Shown piece by piece: positions 59,120 to 64,000 of a DNA stretch of 64,000 bases. The stretch lies in NCBI RefSeq assembly GCF_020360975.1, contig NW_025408679.1:186001-250000 (forward strand), read 5' to 3'. This stretch comes from Hirsutella rhossiliensis. Its lineage: Eukaryota; Ascomycota; Sordariomycetes; Hypocreales; Ophiocordycipitaceae. The first letter of the stretch is position 1. Every line of letters starts with the position of its first letter. The notes under the pieces are model-generated. The model had not been told where the DNA came from, did not search any database, and saw only the letters and a list, made by a program, of their open reading frames with translations. The position numbers were made by a program, and so were the translations under genes.

Positions 59120-60674
59120 CCTCTTTTTCGCTAGTATAGCGGGAACTAACTAAGGCGCCCCCTCCGCTATATTAAATACCTCTAGAAATACTAGAACTAC
59201 CTTATCCTTTACTCCTTCCTTATCCTCTACGTTAAGACCTATCTCTATTAGTATAGTACTTACCTTAGCTTTAGTAAATAGTAAAGTATATTACTATAAA
59301 GTATAGCTTATATCGCCGTCGATAAAGTAGAGTTTTAACTAGGATTCCTAGGCCTAGTACTCTAGGCTTATATAAGCGATATCGAATAAGGGTATAGGGT
59401 TAAGGTAAATAATAAGCTCGCGGCGCTTATTAATTAATATATAGTAGTTAGTATACTCGACCTAGTATATTATTAAGCGGTTGCTAATAAAAGGGTTAAA
59501 TAAAACTTATAATAGTAGACTTCTATATACTTATAGTCTTAAAGGACTTACGATAAGCCGTTTTAACGGCGTTAAAAGCCTTAGCTAAATACTATACTAT
59601 AATAGTAAGATAGCGCTAATTAGCCTCCTTAAAAATAAGTATACCCGCGTTTAAGCTATTATCCTTAGTATCCTTATTACTAGTCTTTAGCTTATTAAGC
59701 TCGCGTAAGTACTTAATAATAGCGACTATATTAGCCTAGTTACTAGATATAAGAGTAGCGGCTTTAAGAAGGATTAGCTTATTAATCGTAATATTTAAAG
59801 TTAAGGGGAAACTTACTTAGTTATAGGTCGCTATATATTTATAGTACTACTTATAGCGCGTTAAGGAAACCCCTAAGAAAATATAGCTAATCGAGAGCAC
59901 CTTAATAAGCTTAGGCTTAGTTATATTATACTCTTTAACGACCGTCCTAAAATAATATATATACTAAAGCTTACGAGGGATAACCCTATAGGTCTTAACT
60001 AAGCGGGCTTTAGCCTTAGATTAAGTATACTTCTTTATAAAAGCGCGACCGCTTTATACCGCCGCTTAAGTGCCCTTATCTCTAGCGCTGCTATTCTTAG
60101 GTTTATTAGTAAGAAGAGTCGGATCGCGGCCGTCTTTATTATTACTATTATCGTTATCTTAGCCCTCGTTTAGCTAGGTATTAAGATAGTCTTAGCCCTT
60201 ATTTAGCTAGGCCTTATCGTTAAAATCGGCCTACTTATTCTAAGGAGCGGCCTAAGCGATAATCTCTTATTAGCTAGAGCCGCCTTATCGAGATAGAGTA
60301 GCTAGGTTATCGGTACTTACCTAGGAGCGCCTAAGTATAATCTCTTCGCTAGTATTAGTATTATTAATAAAGGTAATAGACTTATAAGTTTCCTAGCCTA
60401 TAAAGGTAAGATTATCGATAGTTAGAGTTAAGGTATTTAGCGGGGTAATAAGGGTATAACCCTCGCTAATGTTAGGTCCTAAACTAAGAGTCTCCTAAGA
60501 CTAAGATTCCCTTATACCTTTCTTAGCTTTCTTCGCTAAGGGGGAACTAGCGTTACTATAAGACTTCTAGGCTAATCGCTTATACTTTAAGGGCGAACCC
60601 GCCGCTACTTACTCCTATATATAGTATAGGAAATCGGCGTTATAGTTCTTTATCTTTTTTAACGTAAAAGGTAT
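59120..60674 (-). pseudogene. Long antisense ORF downstream of Gypsy E
   Basis: About 500 codons on the minus strand, open except for RIP-type stops, with a possible frame change near 59,550. The frame opens with PFTLKKIKNYNADFLYYI from about 60,671 (ATA at 60,674-60,672 may be a former ATG). Next come a basic nuclear-signal-like PLAKKAKKG near 60,530, a Ser/Thr-rich segment, an Asn/Gln/Asp-rich middle near 60,130-60,200, LVKTYRVIPRKL near 60,000, and a helical part LLKAATLISS near 59,760-59,780. Towards the end, TNYYILINKRRELIIYLNPI reads well near 59,460-59,400. No family recognised. It could be an antisense accessory gene of E, as in the D family, or an unrelated repeated gene. Confidence 0.6.
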
Positions 60675-61055
60675 TATCGTTAATAAATCGTCGATAAAAA
60701 GTAATATAAAAAGGTATAAGGGATTAATAAAAAAAGGTATAAAACTTTATAGTAATCGTAAGCAGAAGAGTTAAAAAAGAAAAGAAAATAAAAGAAGTAA
60801 GAGATATATATATATACTCTTTATATTATAGTTATATAGCTAATATATTAGCGATACCGTAATAGTTACTTAGTAGTAACCGCTAATATAATAACTATTA
60901 ACGTTATAAAGCGTAGACTAATATATACTTATATAAGCGTATACGCGTAATATATAACTAAAACTACCTCTCTTCCTAACTAAATATATATAGTATAGCA
61001 AAAGTAATATATATTAAAGATATAGCCGAGATATCTATATAAGAGGGGAGATAAT
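60675..61055. other. AT-rich stretch without recognised feature
   Basis: About 380 bp, with short purine runs near 60,770-60,800 and a small inverted TATTAGCG/CGCTAATA pair near 60,850-60,890. No coding or LTR match seen. Confidence 0.5.
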
Positions 61056-61563
61056 TATAAGAGCGCTATTAAGAGGTATAGGCTAATAAAGTACTTAGGT
61101 ATATAGTACTAATATATTAGTAGGGTATTAGTAGGGAATTATACCTACCCTACTTATATATTATAAACCTCTTACTACTCTAACTAAAGAGGAAAAAAAT
61201 CCCTCTTTCTATAAGCTTTAGTCTTATAATAAGGAAAACGTAATATATATAGTATAGTACCTCTAGCTATCTCTACTACCTAACTAATTATACTATAATA
61301 CGTATTCCCTTATAAATATATATTATAATACGATTAGTTAGGTAGTAAAGATAGCTAGAGGTACTATACTATATATATTATATTCTCCTTATTATAAGAC
61401 TAAAGCTTATAAAAAGAAGGATTTCTCTTTTTTAGTTAAAGTAATAAGTAGTCTATAACTTATAAGTAAGGTAAGTATAATTTCCTATTAATACTTTATT
61501 AATATATTAATACTATATACCTAAGTACCTTATTAGCTTATACTTCTTAGTAGCGCTCTTATA
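61056..61563. repeat. Inverted duplication of a Copia RT fragment (~250-bp arms)
   Basis: Left arm 61,056-61,305 and right arm about 61,315-61,563 are reverse complements with scattered transitions, separated by about 9 bp. The left arm matches F at 53,514-53,762 in orientation; the right arm is the same fragment flipped. A transcript through it would fold into a long hairpin. No transposase or target duplication is visible. Confidence 0.88.
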
Positions 61564-61589
61564 GTATTATATTACTAGCTATAATAGTT

Positions 61590-61800
61590 AATAGCTACTA
61601 TAACCTTAATATAGCTTATATAATCCTTTAATTAAAGTTTCCCTTAATCTTTAAGAAACCCTTATTATTATATATAAAGCTATACTTAGTTTTTTATTAA
61701 AAGAAGCTATAGTTTAAGCCTATATAATAATAGGTTTACTATAATAATAGTTTTATAAGTATAAGACCCTTATAAAGTAAGTAAAAGCTTATATTATAAG
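61590..61800 (+). pseudogene. D-family protease scrap
   Basis: Matches D1 at about 28,960-29,160 in the same orientation (TTTCCCTTAATC/TTTCCCCTAATC, GAAGCTATAGTTTA and following bases). This is the part of the D protease around LILGKP. It is heavily AT-shifted, with no flanking gag or RT. Confidence 0.72.
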
Positions 61801-62029
61801 TACCTTTTATTATATTATAATAATAAGCTATATAAGATCTAACTATATACCGCGCTTACTATTATTAAATATATATTTATATATATAGCTTACCTTACCT
61901 TTTAACTATACTATTATTATTAATATTAGTAGTAGTAGCTATAAATATAATTATAAGTCTCTTAGTACTTAGCTATATATAACTACTTATATATAAGCTA
62001 ACTTATACCCTTACTAGTTATTTAAATAA

Positions 62030-62456
62030 TTTAATATATCCTCCCTTATTTATTATTTATAGTTACGGTATCTATAATATATAATTATAGCTTATACTAG
62101 TATAGTAACCGCTATAGGCCTAGTACCCTACCGCTTACTTAAGGGTAGGGCGTAGTCTCTCTTATACCTTAAGGTACTAGCTACTTTACTACTAAGGGGG
62201 GTAGGTACCCTTACTAAGCCGTCGCTCTCTTTTATTAGTATATAAAGGGCCTTAAACTTATTTAGAGCTACCGCGCCTTTAAACTTAAAAGCTAGCTCCT
62301 ATATTAAGTCCTAGTAGCTATACTACTTAATAAGGACTTCGCGCTTCTTACCGTAGCCTATATTCTTTTAATAGGCTACCTATAACTTCTTTACTAAGAA
62401 CTCCTTCTCCCTTATAATAAGGATAAGGGCTAGTTAAGGATCTATTATCTCTTAGC
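62030..62456 (-). pseudogene. D-family chromodomain scrap
   Basis: Same orientation and close match to D-host 21,480-21,899, covering the C-terminal chromodomain and following bases. The match ends at TCTCTTAGCTTAG, where the LTR-like sequence starting at 62,457 begins. Confidence 0.8.
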
Positions 62457-62548
62457 TTAGTATAAGAGTTTTTAACTATTATAAGTTATAGGCTTAAGCT
62501 ATAACCTAAGCTAGGTAGTTATATATAAAGGGCTAGGTCCTATATATA
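62457..62548 (+). repeat. Truncated D-type LTR start
   Basis: About 90 bp resembling the first half of the D1 LTR (TATAAGAGT, then TTAACTATTATA and TTATAGGCTTA blocks). It joins directly to the B2 LTR, so it is either a remnant into which B2 inserted or a D-like U3 fused to a B-family LTR. Confidence 0.6.
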
Positions 62549-63018
62549 TATTACGACTACGGTCTAGTAAACCGCGGGGACTAGTATATATTACGAGGAC
62601 ACGTAACGTAGGGAGCAAGGAATATTAAATAGACTAACGGGCTAATTAAGTTTAGAGTAACGGGTTACTTTAGCGCTCTAACGCTCTATAGCTAGGATCG
62701 TAGGATCGCTCTAGCGCCCTAGCGCTCCTAAGTAACGGGATTACTTAGTGCTCTCGGCGATCTAAGGAAGCTCTTAAGATATACAAGGAAAGAACGGAAT
62801 ACTCCTTTAAATAGATAGCTCGATAGCTTTTAATATATTATAGATCTTTATTACGATTCTATCTTTAATTTTAATTACTTAGTTATAGTCTATAGTCTAT
62901 AACCTCTAACGTATTACTAACGTAATATATATATTACTACTTAGACTACGCCTTATTATATCTACTAATATAAACCCCTCGATAGGTTTATCCCTTAGGA
63001 ATAATACTAGTCGTTATA
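62549..63018 (+). repeat. 5' LTR of B2
   Basis: End fixed at 63,018 by comparison with B1; the start is inferred from a weak match (ACTACGG-type block) to the B1 LTR start and could be as far left as 62,457. It retains more CpA than the surroundings near 62,590-62,790. Confidence 0.7.
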
Positions 63019-63079
63019 CGTTAAAAGCTCTTATTTAGTATAATACCGCGTTACTTTAAGTAATATCGTAACTATTAAT

Positions 63080-64000
63080 ATACCTATATAGTAAGCTAGA
63101 TTAACTAACTCTAAAGCTACTATATCGCTTTAAGATATAATATACGAGATTATTACCCTTTAATAAGAGGTATAGTTACTTAGGAACGGAGGAGGCAATA
63201 GATAAGTTAGGGACCTTAGAAAAGTAGTTAAACTAAAGTAGCTAGGACTATTCGATAGTACTTATAGTAGTCTTTAAGACTTTCTTACCTAACTTAAGGC
63301 CTACTACTAGTTTTACTTAATAAAACTTTTAAACCTAGTCGAAAAGGTACTCTATATAGGAAATTATTTATTTAAAACAGTACTCGCTTAGTTTAGACCT
63401 ATTATAAGGGACTATCTTAATAACTAACTAGTATAATAAAATAGCAAAATAGATAAAGCCTTTACTAGTTTCTAAGGATTTAAAGAAGCTATTACTAAGG
63501 TATTTAGAATAACTAATAAAGAACGAGAAGCTAAATAAAAACTTCGAGAACTTTAATAAAGGACCTTAGTATTAAACTATACTACTAAATTCCGTTAAGT
63601 TACCTTAAAACTTAAATAAGACAACGAACCCCTTATATTGCGATTCTATAATAGACTTAGGAAAGAAGTTAAGGATAAACTTTATAAGGAAGATTAACCT
63701 AACGGCCTCTTAAACTATATCGCTATAGTAGTATAAATTAATAATAAATAGTATACGCGACGCTAAGAAAAGAAATAAGGAAGAGGAAACTAAAACCCTT
63801 CTTATAAGAATAACTTTAACTAACGCGCTAACTATAAGAAGAAGCGCGAAACTCTTATTACCTACGCTTATATAACTAACTTAGGTAGGATAGATCTAAA
63901 TATAATATAAAAAAGCAAAGGAAAGTATTTTAACTATAGGAAAATTAAATATTACTCTAAAAAATATAGATAACCTTATAAGGAGAAGAAAACCTACTAA
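63080..64000 (+). pseudogene. Gag of Gypsy B2 with zinc knuckle, incomplete
   Basis: Capsid protein matching B1 gag (minus strand, about 16,250-17,100). Capsid-like helices lie at about 63,230-63,560, with LEFL/FQGF-type blocks degraded, followed by an Asn/Arg-rich basic linker near 63,790-63,880. The zinc knuckle is at 63,926-63,967, reading Y-FN-Y-RKIK-Y-YSKK-Y. Spacing is exact for C-x2-C-x4-H-x4-C, but all four metal ligands are Tyr. RIP stops throughout; the window ends just after the knuckle. Confidence 0.82.

Larger units (their letters stand above)
62549..64000 (+). mobile_element. Gypsy B2 (plus strand), runs off window end
   Basis: Second copy of the B family, opposite in orientation to B1. 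Its LTR ends at 63,018 with GTCGTTATA, the same end as B1, and gag follows on the plus strand. The LTR 3' half (about 62,800-63,018) matches B1 closely; the U3 half matches only weakly. pol would lie beyond 64,000. Confidence 0.85.

Noticed and set aside
61056..61563. MITE or foldback DNA transposon
   Set aside because: The arms are a piece of Copia RT also present at 53,514-53,762, and no target duplication or terminal motif was seen.

Overview
The window looks like a solid block of dead, nested retrotransposons from a filamentous ascomycete (Pezizomycotina). CpA and TpG are almost absent across most of it, while TpA is in large excess and CpG is still common. Old reading frames are riddled with TAA/TAG exactly where Gln or Trp codons are expected. 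That is the pattern left by repeat-induced point mutation (RIP), not by ordinary CpG deamination. I see no intact protein gene, no rRNA, no functional tRNA, no CRISPR array and no bacterial-style operon. Every recognisable coding region is a RIP-mutated gag or pol, or an accessory ORF attached to one.

Layout. 1-~8,400: a plus-strand Gypsy (A), split by a 1,873-bp gag-only LTR element (H, 4,594-6,466, target duplication CCTTT). 8,411-9,843: unrecognised. 9,849-17,699: a complete minus-strand Gypsy (B1) with 450-bp LTRs and target duplication CTTTT. 17,705-20,638: a long plus-strand decayed coding region I do not recognise. 20,639-~45,420: a minus-strand chromodomain Gypsy (D-host) carrying three nested insertions. 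These are a 768-bp tRNA-derived SINE in its RNase H (23,614-24,381, 13-bp duplication), a GC-rich full-length relative (D1, 27,310-34,282, 186-bp LTRs, duplication TTAAG) in its gag, and a 10.4-kb Gypsy (C1, 34,651-45,092, ~700-bp LTRs, duplication CTAAG), also in its gag.

45,640-47,833: a second minus-strand D-family copy (G), cut by a 3'-truncated second C element (C2, 47,834-51,448). ~51,449-53,900: remains of a minus-strand Copia (F). ~53,930-58,860: a plus-strand chromodomain Gypsy (E), followed by a long opposite-strand ORF (59,120-60,674). 61,056-61,563: a ~250-bp-arm inverted duplication of Copia RT. 61,590-62,456: D-family scraps. 62,457-64,000: LTR and gag of a plus-strand B copy (B2) that runs off the end.

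The most unusual signal is at the 3' ends of the Gypsy elements. The D family carries an antisense ORF, tail-to-tail with pol, whose reading frame and order of parts (Ala/Pro/Ser-rich body, short leucine heptad, charged tail) can be followed in three separate copies. E also has a long antisense ORF after its chromodomain, and C1 has an extra sense ORF between its chromodomain and 3' LTR. In D1 the antisense ORF lies in a GC-rich island that RIP largely spared. Accessory genes may therefore be common in these lineages.

How the pieces worked together is known only from the families. Gag forms the particle, PR-RT-RNase H-IN copy and insert the element, and the chromodomain probably steers insertion to heterochromatin, which fits Gypsy inserted into Gypsy. 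All of them now appear inactive: six RT catalytic YxDD motifs read YxNN, YxDN or YVND, and zinc-knuckle Cys/His codons have become Tyr. All protein readings were made by eye; domain edges are approximate.
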